This document shows positions 48,554 to 56,791 of a stretch of 64,000 nt of DNA, in pieces. The DNA is from Pseudomonas hygromyciniae. Lineage in GTDB: Bacteria > Pseudomonadota > Gammaproteobacteria > Pseudomonadales > Pseudomonadaceae. Numbering within the stretch: position 1 is the first letter of the stretch; every line of letters starts with the position of its first letter. The notes below the pieces were generated by a model, which did no database searches, had not been told where the DNA came from, and saw only the letters and a list, made by a program, of their open reading frames with translations. The DNA lies in contig NZ_CP070506.1 in the NCBI RefSeq assembly GCF_016925675.1, positions 2,292,501-2,356,500 of the forward strand. The letters are read 5' to 3'. A program made the translations under genes and the position numbers.

Positions 48554-49900
48554 ATGACGTATTCCAGCTCATTGCCTGGCCTGCGCCACCTGTGGGTCGA
48601 GCGCCTGCTTGAGCAGCATCCGGACACGTTGACCGAGTTGGTTGACGGTCTCGGCTCGCCCCTGCATCTGCTGTGCCCGCAGGTATTCCACGCCAATGTC
48701 GAAGCCTTCCAGCACAGTTTCACCCAGGCCCAGGTGCGCGGCAGCCTGTTGTTCGCGAAGAAGGCCAATAAGGCCAACTGCTTTATCCAGGCCTGCGCGC
48801 AGTGTGCGATTGGGGTTGATGTCGCCAGCGTCGGCGAGCTGCAAAAGGCCTTGGCGGGTGGGGTGGCCGGCAGTGATATCGGCGTGTCCGGCCCGCGCAA
48901 GAGCGATCAATTGCTGGGGCTGAGCTTGAGCCATCAGTGCCTGTTGGCGGTGGACTCCCTGGAGGAACTGCTGCGTATCCAACAGTTGGCGCAATCCCTG
49001 CGACAAAGGGCGCACCTGTTGTTGCGTTATTGCCCCAGCAACCAGCCCCACAGCCGTTTCGGCCTGAATGCCCGGGAGTGCGACCAGGCCCTGGTGTTCT
49101 GCCGCCAACATGCGACGAATCTGGACCTGCAAGGCTTTTCTTTTCACCTGGGCGGCTATGACACCCAACAGCGTGCGCACGTCGCCAGCCACCTGATCGA
49201 CCTGTGCCAGGCCAGCGAGCTGGACAACTGCCGCACGGTCAACCTAGGCGGTGGCTTTGCCGTGCGTTATGTCGACCCGGCGCAATGGCAGGCCTTTATG
49301 GCCGAGGACTGCGCCGAGCGCTATCACAGCGACAAGGGCTTCGCCGGTTTCTATCCCTATGGTGCGCCGCGTGCCGGCGCCGAGGCCCTCGACGACATCC
49401 TCGCCACACCCGTCAGCCCCGGCCTGAGCCTGGCGCAAAAAGTCATCGAATACGGCGTGCGGCTGCTCATCGAACCCGGCCGCGCCTTGCTCGACCAGGC
49501 CGGCATCAGCGTGTTCCGCGTGCAGGGCGTCAAGGACCGCAGCGCCAGCGACGGCTATGCCCTGGTCACCGTGCAGGGCAGCAGCTTCAACCTCTCCGAA
49601 CAGTGGTTCAACAGCGAATTTCTGCCTGACCCGTTGCTGCTGCCGGCCACACCCCGGCCGCGGTCGCCCTTTGTTGCGTGCATCGGCGGCGCCACCTGCC
49701 TGGAGTCAGACATGTTGACCTGGCGCAAAGTCGCCTTCGACTACCCGGTCCAGGCGGGTGACTTGCTTATCTACCTCAATACTGCCGGTTATCAGATGGA
49801 CTCCAACGAGTCGTCATTTCACGAAGCCCCATTGCCACACAAAGTGGTGCTGGAGCTGCGTAACCGACACCTGCGCTGGAAGCTGGACAGCCTGGCTTGA
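48554..49900 (+). CDS. PLP-dependent type III decarboxylase (Y4yA/DAP-decarboxylase-like)
   Basis: A 448-residue fold-type III PLP enzyme. The PLP lysine is K70 in LLFAKKANKAN. A substrate-histidine-type segment FSFHLGGYD lies at about 195, NLGGGFAVRY near 230 (phosphate loop), and EPGRALLDQAG near 305. The C-terminal subunit motif is CLESDMLTW (C382), as in diaminopimelate and ornithine decarboxylases. It resembles the Y4yA-type group, which appears beside SbnA/SbnB-like genes in other bacteria. In staphyloferrin B synthesis a similar enzyme (SbnH) decarboxylates a citryl-diaminopropionate intermediate; here the substrate is unknown. Starts 4 bases after the receptor stop. Confidence 0.85.
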   Translation: MTYSSSLPGLRHLWVERLLEQHPDTLTELVDGLGSPLHLLCPQVFHANVEAFQHSFTQAQVRGSLLFAKKANKANCFIQACAQCAIGVDVASVGELQKALAGGVAGSDIGVSGPRKSDQLLGLSLSHQCLLAVDSLEELLRIQQLAQSLRQRAHLLLRYCPSNQPHSRFGLNARECDQALVFCRQHATNLDLQGFSFHLGGYDTQQRAHVASHLIDLCQASELDNCRTVNLGGGFAVRYVDPAQWQAFMAEDCAERYHSDKGFAGFYPYGAPRAGAEALDDILATPVSPGLSLAQKVIEYGVRLLIEPGRALLDQAGISVFRVQGVKDRSASDGYALVTVQGSSFNLSEQWFNSEFLPDPLLLPATPRPRSPFVACIGGATCLESDMLTWRKVAFDYPVQAGDLLIYLNTAGYQMDSNESSFHEAPLPHKVVLELRNRHLRWKLDSLA

Positions 49901-49930
49901 GCGTGCAAACCCTTCAACAAGGAGTCTTGA

Positions 49931-50935
49931 GTGAACAGTTTGAACAAACCCGCTGCGCCCGCCGATCTTTGGGTGCTGCCCCAGGCCGCGCTCGAAGACC
50001 TGGGCGTGAGTTACCGCGAAGTGTTGCGGGTGGTCGAGCAGGCGTACAAGGCCTTGCGCAGCGGCGATTCGCAGAACCCGCTCAAGACCATTGTCGAGCC
50101 GGCTGACCGCCGCTCCATCAGCTACTCGATGGTCGGCCGCGATGGCGCCAGCCACACGGTGGGCTTCAAGGTGGTGTACGAACACGATCCGCAACGCACC
50201 CGCGATGCCTATCAGTTCCACTCGTTTATCTTCCTGTGTGATGACCGCACCGGCCACCCGATTGCCCTGATGGACGTGGTCAAGCTCGGCCCGCTGCGCA
50301 CCTCGGCGACCTCGGCACTGATGGCCAGGGCCGCGTGCCCGGATGCTCGCACGGCGCTGGTGGTGGGTACCGGCGTGCAAGGCCAGATCGCCTTGCCGAT
50401 GTTGCTGGCGGCCATGCCGGACCTGGAACGCTTGTATGTCTACGGGCACTACGCCGAGGGCTTGCGTGCGGTGCGCGAAAACCTGCACAAACACTACCCG
50501 CTGCGCGATGTGATCGTGGTCGATGACCTGCAGGCGGCGGCTGGCGAGGCCGATATCATCCTTGGCGTCGCCGGGCTTTCGGCGCGCCAGCAAGTGCAGC
50601 GTGCCTGGCTCAAGCCTGGCGCGGTGGCGGTGTTGGTGGGTTATGGCATTGATGCCGACGTGCTGCACGGCGCCGACTACCGCATCGCCACCGACACCGC
50701 GCAAATGCAGGTCACCAGCGCCGACCTGGCAGCCGCCGACGGCAGCCTGCCCGAGGTGGACGCCGAACTGCCAGACATCCTCCTGGGCCTGGCGCCCGCA
50801 CGGCGCCATCCCGATGATGTGGTGTTTGCCTACAACAGCGGCATGGTGGTGACCGATGTCGCCCTCGGTCGCCTGATGGCCGACCGCGCCCTGGCGCAGA
50901 ACCGTGGGCAGAGGGTCCAGCTATGGTCGGCCTGA
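49931..50935 (+). CDS. sbnB: SbnB-like NAD-dependent dehydrogenase (2,3-diaminopropionate synthesis)
   Basis: A 334-residue protein of the ornithine cyclodeaminase/mu-crystallin family. The Rossmann motif is VVGTGVQGQIALPML near residue 140, with KLGPLRTSATSALMAR before it. The sequence fits the SbnB subgroup, which converts N-(1-amino-1-carboxy-2-ethyl)-glutamate to L-2,3-diaminopropionate and 2-oxoglutarate. The SbnA-like partner lies four genes downstream. It starts at GTG (49931) with AAGGAGTC just upstream. It overlaps the MATE gene by 13 bases. Confidence 0.87.
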   Translation: MNSLNKPAAPADLWVLPQAALEDLGVSYREVLRVVEQAYKALRSGDSQNPLKTIVEPADRRSISYSMVGRDGASHTVGFKVVYEHDPQRTRDAYQFHSFIFLCDDRTGHPIALMDVVKLGPLRTSATSALMARAACPDARTALVVGTGVQGQIALPMLLAAMPDLERLYVYGHYAEGLRAVRENLHKHYPLRDVIVVDDLQAAAGEADIILGVAGLSARQQVQRAWLKPGAVAVLVGYGIDADVLHGADYRIATDTAQMQVTSADLAAADGSLPEVDAELPDILLGLAPARRHPDDVVFAYNSGMVVTDVALGRLMADRALAQNRGQRVQLWSA

Positions 50936-52314
50936 ATGCCGCACAACCCGGCGCCTGGCGCGCTGACAGCCGGGCGCTGCTGTTGCTGGCACTGCCGCTG
51001 ATCCTGACCAACCTTGCGTATGTGGCCCTGACCACCATCGATATCGTGGTGCTCGGTACCCTGGGCGCCAAGGAGCTGGCGGCTGGCGGCCTGGCCATCG
51101 CGCTGTTCAACCAACTGCGCACCACCGGCACCGGGCTGGTCACGGGCGTCAGCAACCTGGTGGCCCAGGCCAATGCCCAGGGCGATGAAGCCCAGGTGCG
51201 GGCGCTGTTGGTGGCGGGGCTGTTCTGGGCGACCGTCAGCGGCCTGGTATTTATGGGCGTGCTCCTGGGGTTGCGCCAGCCGCTGACCTGGCTGGGCCAG
51301 GACGCGAGTGTGGTGGCCAATGCCATGGACTTCCTGCTGATCATTGCGCCGGGCCTGTTGCCGTGCCTGTGGTTCCAGGCGCTGCGCCATTTCACCGTGG
51401 GCCTGAAATTCCCCGGGCCGTTGCTGGCAATCACCCTGGTGTCGATCTTCCTCACGGCCGCGCTGAACTACGTGCTGGTGTTCGGCAAGTTCGGCGTTCC
51501 GGCATACGGGCTGGCGGGGGTGGCGATCACCAGCGCGGTGGTGTTCCTGTTGTCGTTCCTGATGTTCTTCGCGGTGGTGCTGACCCATCGGCGCCTGGCC
51601 GGCTACTTCAAGCTGGCGCACTTGCGCTTCTCGCCGGCGGCGATCAAGGCCGTGTGGAAGCTCGGGCTGCCGATTGCCGGGACCTATGCCAGCGAGGCCG
51701 GGTTCTTCAGCGTGCTGACCTTGCTGATCGGCACCCTGGGCATGGAAGCACTGGCGGCGCAGACGGTGCTCAACCAGATCATCTACATCGTGTTCATGTT
51801 CTCGGCGGGGATCTCCCATGCCGCTTCCATCCATATCAGCGAGGCCTGCGGCACCGGGCAGTATCAGCGCGCCCGGCAACTGGGGCGCCTGGGACTGGGC
51901 CTTGGGGTGCTGGTCATGCTGCTGTTTGCGATTCCCTATGCGCTGCTGCCCGAACAGGTGATCGGCTTGTTTATCAGCACCGAACACGCCAACAACCTGG
52001 ATGCGGTGCGTCTGGCGACCACCGGCTTGCTGATCGCCATCGTCCTGCAGGTGTTCGACGCCAGCCAGAACATCGGCAACGGCATCCTGCGCGGCATTGG
52101 CGATACGACGGGGCCGCTGCGTATTTCACTGTTCGGCTACTGGCTGGTGGGGCTGCCCGCTGCCTGGTTGCTGGGGATTGTCAGACCTTACGGGATCTTT
52201 GGCGTATGGGCCGGTTTGGCGATTGGCCTGGCGGCCACGGCGTTGCTGCTGATCGTCTCGTTTGAACGGCAACTCAAGGCGCTGGACCGCGCGGGCGCCA
52301 TCGCACTGTCATGA
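50923..52314 (+). CDS. MATE-family efflux transporter
   Basis: A 463-residue protein with 12 hydrophobic helices, in two bundles with the MATE pattern (LILTNLAYVALTTIDIVVLG at the start of the first; LGLPIAGTYASEAGFFSVLT at the start of the second). It exports cationic or small polar compounds with Na+ or H+ as counter-ion. The start overlaps the sbnB end by 13 bases, so it is part of the operon and probably the exporter of the product. Its stop is 14 bases before the aminotransferase. Confidence 0.9.
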   Translation: MVGLNAAQPGAWRADSRALLLLALPLILTNLAYVALTTIDIVVLGTLGAKELAAGGLAIALFNQLRTTGTGLVTGVSNLVAQANAQGDEAQVRALLVAGLFWATVSGLVFMGVLLGLRQPLTWLGQDASVVANAMDFLLIIAPGLLPCLWFQALRHFTVGLKFPGPLLAITLVSIFLTAALNYVLVFGKFGVPAYGLAGVAITSAVVFLLSFLMFFAVVLTHRRLAGYFKLAHLRFSPAAIKAVWKLGLPIAGTYASEAGFFSVLTLLIGTLGMEALAAQTVLNQIIYIVFMFSAGISHAASIHISEACGTGQYQRARQLGRLGLGLGVLVMLLFAIPYALLPEQVIGLFISTEHANNLDAVRLATTGLLIAIVLQVFDASQNIGNGILRGIGDTTGPLRISLFGYWLVGLPAAWLLGIVRPYGIFGVWAGLAIGLAATALLLIVSFERQLKALDRAGAIALS

Positions 52315-52328
52315 CAAGGAGGTGTTTC

Positions 52329-53450
52329 ATGCATCAAGACAACCCCGCGCAATGCATCGAGGCGCTGGTGCGGCCCAGTGTGCGGCGCTTGCCTTTGTAT
52401 GATCCGGGCGCCGATCCACGCCAGTTGGGTACGCCCATGGTGACCAAACTGTCCAACTGCGAAAACCCCCTGGGCATGTCGCCGGCAGCCGCTGCGATGC
52501 TTACGCGCCAGGGCGGGGAAGGGCTTGCGCGCTACCCCGACCCCACTGGCCGGGCGCTGCGGCAACTGATTGCCGGGCAGCTGGGTGTGGACCCCGCCAG
52601 GCTCATCCTCGGCAACGGCTCGGAAAATATCCTCGAGCTGTTGTGCCTGGCGTTGCTTGATCCCAAGGATCGGGTAGTGACCCAGCAACCCTGTTTCAGT
52701 CTGCATGAAAGCCTGCCGCTGATGATGGGGGCGACGGTGGACAAGGTGCCGCTCAACCCGGACTTCAGCGTCAACCTGTACGCCTGGAACACGGCGCTCA
52801 AGCAACCGGCCAAGCTGTTGATGCTCAGCACCCCCTGCAATCCGGTGGGCACGGCGCTGTCCAGCGCCGAGCTGACGGCCCTGGTCGCCGCCGCCCATCC
52901 CGATACCTTGCTGGTGATCGACGAGGCGTACTTCGAATTCGTCGAGGACGGCGCCGATGCCTTGGCGATCCTTGGCGCACAGTCGCGGCCGTGGATCATC
53001 CTGCGCACGTTCTCCAAGGCCTATGGGTTGGCGGGGTTGCGGATCGGCTATGGCATCGCCTCGCACCCCAGCCTGGTCGATGCGCTGCACCGGGTGCGCA
53101 CGCCGTACAACGTCAATCAGATGGCCCAAGAGGCGGCCAAGGCCGCCTGGCTCGACCCGCACCATGTGATTCGCAGCCGCGAGTTTGTCGCCATCGAGCG
53201 CCGACGCCTGACCGAAGGGTTGCAGGCGGCGGGGTTTCGTGTGGCGCCGTCCCAGGCCAATTTCCTGTTTATCGATACTGCCTGCAACGCCCTGGAAGTG
53301 GTCGACGAACTGCTCAAGGACGGGATCATCGTCAAGGCTTGGCGCGAGCCGGGGTACACCGGTTTCATCCGCGTGTCCCTGGGCCTGACCCAGGAAAACC
53401 AGGCGTTTCTCGCCAGCCTGCAACGCGCCGTCGCGGCCTTGGCCGGATAA
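52329..53450 (+). CDS. HisC-like PLP aminotransferase
   Basis: A 373-residue fold-type I aminotransferase, similar to histidinol-phosphate aminotransferase. The PLP lysine is K230 in RTFSKAYGLAGLRIGYG; the aspartate segment is LLVIDEAYFEF. The AAGGAGGTG ribosome site supports the start at 52329 over the ATG at 52311. It is probably not the biosynthetic histidine enzyme, given its position in this operon. Its substrate may be an oxo-acid or amine on the way to the final compound; this is inferred. 37 bases separate it from the SbnA-like gene. Confidence 0.85.
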   Translation: MHQDNPAQCIEALVRPSVRRLPLYDPGADPRQLGTPMVTKLSNCENPLGMSPAAAAMLTRQGGEGLARYPDPTGRALRQLIAGQLGVDPARLILGNGSENILELLCLALLDPKDRVVTQQPCFSLHESLPLMMGATVDKVPLNPDFSVNLYAWNTALKQPAKLLMLSTPCNPVGTALSSAELTALVAAAHPDTLLVIDEAYFEFVEDGADALAILGAQSRPWIILRTFSKAYGLAGLRIGYGIASHPSLVDALHRVRTPYNVNQMAQEAAKAAWLDPHHVIRSREFVAIERRRLTEGLQAAGFRVAPSQANFLFIDTACNALEVVDELLKDGIIVKAWREPGYTGFIRVSLGLTQENQAFLASLQRAVAALAG

Positions 53451-53487
53451 GCGCCGCGCCGGTTTTTCATACTGCCCAGAGGTTGCC

Positions 53488-54498
53488 ATGATCAAGACTT
53501 GCCTGTCCGAACTGATCGGCGATACGCCGCTGCTCAAATTGTGCGACACCGAAAACGGCAGCTGCGTGCTGCTCAAACTGGAGCAATTCAACCCCACCGG
53601 CACCGCCAAGATCCGCATGGCCCGGCAGATGCTCGACGAGGCGCAGGCCTCGGGGCAGCTCAAGCCGGGTGGGCGGATTGTCGAATCGACCTCGGGCAAC
53701 ACCGGGTTGGGCCTGGCGTTGCTGGCCGCCGAGCGTGGCTACCGCTTCACCGCCGTGGTCGACGAACACGCCAGCCCCGACAAACTGCGTGCGATGCAGG
53801 CCTTTGGTGCGCAACTGGTGCGGGTCGGCGACCCCGGTGGCGGGCTCTCCACCGCCGACCGCGATGCCACGGCCGAGCGTATCGCCAACGAACAGGGCGC
53901 CTATTGGACCCGTCAGCACCACAACCCGGCCAATGCCAACGGCTACACACAACTGGCCGCGGAACTGCGTGCGGTGCTGGGCGATGAAATCCACTACCTG
54001 GTGGGCGCCGTGGGCACCGGCGGCTCACTGTGCGGCACCGCGCGGGCCTTGAAACGCCATGCCCACGGCCTGCAAGTGATCGGTGTCGAACCCTGCGGCT
54101 CGGTGATCTTTGGCGGCCCCGGTGCGCCGTATCACCAGTCCGGCACCGGCACCCCGCAAGGCGCGGAAATCGGTGCCGTGGTCGACTATGAGTTGATTGA
54201 TAAAGGCCTCACCGTCAGCGATGCCCAAGCCTTTGAAACCGCGCGCTACCTGGCCCGGCATTACGGCCTGCTGCTGGGCGGTTCGGCAGGCGGTGTGGTC
54301 TACCAGGCCCTGCGCGAGGCGCGGCACGCCCCGGCCCACAGCGTCATCGTGGCGCTGGTGTGCGATGGCGGCGAAAAATACCTCGATACGGTATTCAACG
54401 ACCAATGGATGGCAGACCGGCAGTTGCTGGCGCCCCGGGTGCATCGCGAACTGCAGCAGTGGTTGGGCGCGCTACCCCCGCTCAAGCAGCAAGCCTAG
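53488..54498 (+). CDS. sbnA: SbnA-like PLP synthase (2,3-diaminopropionate synthesis)
   Basis: A 336-residue enzyme of the cysteine-synthase superfamily. The PLP lysine is K41 in NPTGTAKIRMA, the ESTSGNTGLG loop is at about 66-75, and the GTGGS phosphate loop is at 176-180. The subgroup (SbnA) joins O-phospho-L-serine and L-glutamate to give N-(1-amino-1-carboxy-2-ethyl)-glutamate, which SbnB converts to diaminopropionate. A cysteine synthase role cannot be ruled out, but the neighbours argue for SbnA. It is the last gene of the compact run. Confidence 0.87.
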   Translation: MIKTCLSELIGDTPLLKLCDTENGSCVLLKLEQFNPTGTAKIRMARQMLDEAQASGQLKPGGRIVESTSGNTGLGLALLAAERGYRFTAVVDEHASPDKLRAMQAFGAQLVRVGDPGGGLSTADRDATAERIANEQGAYWTRQHHNPANANGYTQLAAELRAVLGDEIHYLVGAVGTGGSLCGTARALKRHAHGLQVIGVEPCGSVIFGGPGAPYHQSGTGTPQGAEIGAVVDYELIDKGLTVSDAQAFETARYLARHYGLLLGGSAGGVVYQALREARHAPAHSVIVALVCDGGEKYLDTVFNDQWMADRQLLAPRVHRELQQWLGALPPLKQQA

Positions 54499-54557
54499 CG
54501 GCTTGCCTGGGGCGCCGGCCTTCGCTACTGTGGCGCCCCGCCCGCGTGAGCCCCGCC

Positions 54558-55064
54558 ATGAGTGACACCACTGTCGAATTGATCCAAACCGGCCCGGAAC
54601 AGGCCGAGCTGATCTGCAACCTCTACCAGTTCTATGCCTATGAATCCTCGGATTGGGAACAGGAAGATGTCGAGCAGGATGGCCGTTTCTACATCCATGA
54701 AGAACATCTGGCCCGCTACTGGCAAGAGCCGCAGTGGAGCGCCAACCTGCTGCTGGTGGACGGCTATATCGCCGGATTCCTGCTGATCGAGCGCAGCGAA
54801 CTGCCGGGGATCAACGCTCTGGAGCTGGCGGACCTGTTTATCCTCAAACGCTATCGACGCAAGGGCATAGGCCGCGCCCTGGCCACTCAGGTGCTGACCA
54901 GCGGCGAGGCTGACTGGCTGGTGCGTTTCTACGATCAGGACGAAGCCTCCCAGGCGTTCTGGCGCAGCGTACTGGACAACCTGCCGCGCCCGGTGCAGGC
55001 CATTGAGTTGGATGACGAACCGCATTTGTTGAACTTTTTGGTGACCCGGGCGGTGGTTCACTGA
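54558..55064 (+). CDS. GNAT-family N-acetyltransferase
   Basis: A 168-residue acetyltransferase. The acetyl-CoA-binding motif A is seen as ELADLFILKRYRRKGIGRAL at about 93-112, and it is followed by a C-terminal YDQDEASQAFW segment of the fold. It starts 59 bases after the SbnA-like gene, so it could belong to the operon and modify its product, or be an unrelated gene. The start at 54558 is the ATG after GTGAGCCCCGCC. The substrate is unknown. Confidence 0.82.
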   Translation: MSDTTVELIQTGPEQAELICNLYQFYAYESSDWEQEDVEQDGRFYIHEEHLARYWQEPQWSANLLLVDGYIAGFLLIERSELPGINALELADLFILKRYRRKGIGRALATQVLTSGEADWLVRFYDQDEASQAFWRSVLDNLPRPVQAIELDDEPHLLNFLVTRAVVH

Positions 55065-55178
55065 CCTGTGGGCGCCGGTAGGTGTTTGTCTGGATTACCG
55101 CCGATTGACTTCGGTTGAACGGTTGGGCGTCTATGCTGGTCAACTGACCTTCAATGTCGATGCAAACAGGTGACCGCA

Positions 55179-56246
55179 ATGGCCAAGACTTACAGCTACG
55201 CCGCCCGTGACGCCAAGGATGCCCTCAAACCCTTTACTTTCGAGCGCCGTGCCCCCGGTGCTGACGATGTACAGATCGATATCCTCTATTGCGGGGTGTG
55301 CCACTCCGACTTGCACACGGTACGCAATGAGTGGAACAACACGCTTTACCCGTCGGTGCCGGGTCATGAAATCGTCGGCCGGGTGACGGCGGTGGGGGCC
55401 AATGTCAGCCGCTTCAAGGTCGGTGACCTGGCGGGCGTCGGTTGCATGGTCGATAGCTGTCAGCACTGTGAATCCTGCGCCGAGGGCGAGGAGCAGTACT
55501 GCGAAAACGGCTTTACCGGTACCTACAACGGTCCGGTGTTTGGGGGCGAGAACACCTTTGGCGGCTACTCGGACAGCATCGTGGTCAAGGAGAAGTTCGT
55601 CCTGCGCATCTCCCACGACGAGGCGCAATTGGCGGCCGTGGCGCCGCTGTTGTGTGCCGGGATCACCACCTATTCGCCGCTGCACCACTGGAAGGTCGGG
55701 CCTGGGCAGAGGGTCGGCGTGGTCGGCCTCGGTGGCCTGGGCCATATGGCGGTGAAAATCGCCCATGCCATGGGCGCCCATGTGGTGTTGTTCACCACCT
55801 CGCCGAACAAGCGCGAAGACGGCCTGCGCCTTGGGGCCGACGAAGTGGTGGTGTCGAAGAACCCGGACGAAATGGCCAAGGTCGCCAACAGCCTGGACTT
55901 CATCCTCAATACCGTGGCCGCGCCCCATGACCTGGACGCGTTCCTCAACCTGCTCAAGCGCGACGGCACCATGACCCTGGTGGGCGCGCCGGACAGTCCG
56001 CACCCGTCGCCCACGGTATTCAACCTGATCTTCAAGCGCCGCAGCCTGGCCGGCTCATTGATCGGTGGCATCCAGGAGACCCAGGACATGCTGGACTTCT
56101 GCGCCCGGCACGGCATCGTCTCGGAGATCGAGATGATTGATATCCAGGGCATCAACGAATCCTATGAGCGCATGCTCAAGGGCGATGTGAAATACCGCTT
56201 CGTGATCGATATGGACAGCCTCAAGCGCGAGATCCAGGCGGCCTGA
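55179..56246 (+). CDS. Zinc-dependent alcohol dehydrogenase (CAD/YahK-like)
   Basis: A 355-residue NAD(P)-dependent alcohol dehydrogenase of the MDR superfamily. The catalytic zinc ligands are in YCGVCHSDLHT and GHEIVGRV; the structural zinc lobe has CQHCESCAEGEEQYC. The Rossmann motif VGVVGLGGLGHMAVK lies near residue 180. YahK-type enzymes reduce aldehydes broadly with NADPH. The start at 55179 (ATG) is preceded by ACAGGTGACCGC; a GTG nine bases upstream is an alternative. No obvious operon partner. Confidence 0.92.
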   Translation: MAKTYSYAARDAKDALKPFTFERRAPGADDVQIDILYCGVCHSDLHTVRNEWNNTLYPSVPGHEIVGRVTAVGANVSRFKVGDLAGVGCMVDSCQHCESCAEGEEQYCENGFTGTYNGPVFGGENTFGGYSDSIVVKEKFVLRISHDEAQLAAVAPLLCAGITTYSPLHHWKVGPGQRVGVVGLGGLGHMAVKIAHAMGAHVVLFTTSPNKREDGLRLGADEVVVSKNPDEMAKVANSLDFILNTVAAPHDLDAFLNLLKRDGTMTLVGAPDSPHPSPTVFNLIFKRRSLAGSLIGGIQETQDMLDFCARHGIVSEIEMIDIQGINESYERMLKGDVKYRFVIDMDSLKREIQAA

Positions 56247-56287
56247 CAGCCCTATCCAAGAAGCCCGCTGTGGTGATGGGGCTTGTT

Positions 56288-56434
56288 GTGGCGAGGGGGC
56301 TTGCCGGAACGCCGTATCGCCCCCGCTGGGCTGCGCAGCAGCCCCAAAACCAGCCACTTCGGTATATCTGGCACAACGTGGTGAGGCGATTGGGGTGGCT
56401 TCGCCACCCAGCGCGGGGCAAGCCCGCTCGCCAC
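56288..56434. repeat. REP element pair, second family, copy 2
   Basis: GTGGCGAGGGGGCTTGCC at the left and GGCAAGCCCGCTCGCCAC at the right enclose GGGCTGCGCAGCAGCCCC and a further GCGAAGCCACC-type arm. It shares these arms with the element at 8.4 kb. The inner part is less regular than the outer arms. Confidence 0.8.
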
Positions 56435-56519
56435 AGAAAATCTGCGATCCACAGTAAGTTCCCACCTGCTGCAACGCCCCCCTCGCCACATATGACTACA
56501 ACAACCGGCCCGCCGCCAA

Positions 56520-56790
56520 TCAGCGGGTGCTGTAGGGCAACAGAAACGCCACGCTAAGCCCCGCCAGTGAAATCAAGCCAAACCACGCCACTGGCCCCAT
56601 GGCCCAGCCCCCACACCTGCACGCTCACGGCAAAGCTGGCGGTCAGCAGCACCCAACCCATTCCCCGCAAGCCACACCGCAGCATGGGCGAGGGCAGGCG
56701 GTGCCAGAGCTGTTTGTAGTGCCGTTCCAAACCTAGGCATAAGCCGAGCATTCCAGCGCAGGCCAGCAACAAGGCGGCTATCAATGCCAT
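56520..56790 (-). pseudogene. DUF3325 protein, frameshifted
   Basis: Encodes about 89 residues if corrected, similar to DUF3325 of iron-uptake loci. The first frame (from 56790) has two hydrophobic helices (ALIAALLLACAGMLGLCLG, and a second to VSVQVWG) and then stops after SGVVWLDFTGGA. In the shifted frame the family ending VAWFGLISLAGLSVAFLLP follows, with a stop at 56520-56522. One extra base in the C-run at 56608-56612 (plus strand) explains the break. The gene is coupled to the PepSY gene upstream, with only one base between. Possibly a sequencing error. Confidence 0.65.
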
Positions 56791-56791
56791 C

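Noticed and set aside
52188..53702. A 504-codon minus-strand open frame across the aminotransferase
   Set aside because: It crosses three plus-strand genes that all carry catalytic motifs, and it has no recognisable domain.
46390..54498. Staphyloferrin B or achromobactin cluster as such
   Set aside because: Neither IucA/IucC-type synthetases nor a citrate synthase is present, so a named siderophore cannot be assigned.
53488..54498. Ordinary cysteine synthase (CysK/CysM)
   Set aside because: The chain has the cysteine-synthase fold, but the operon with SbnB and a TonB receptor makes an SbnA-type role more likely. It could not be fully excluded.
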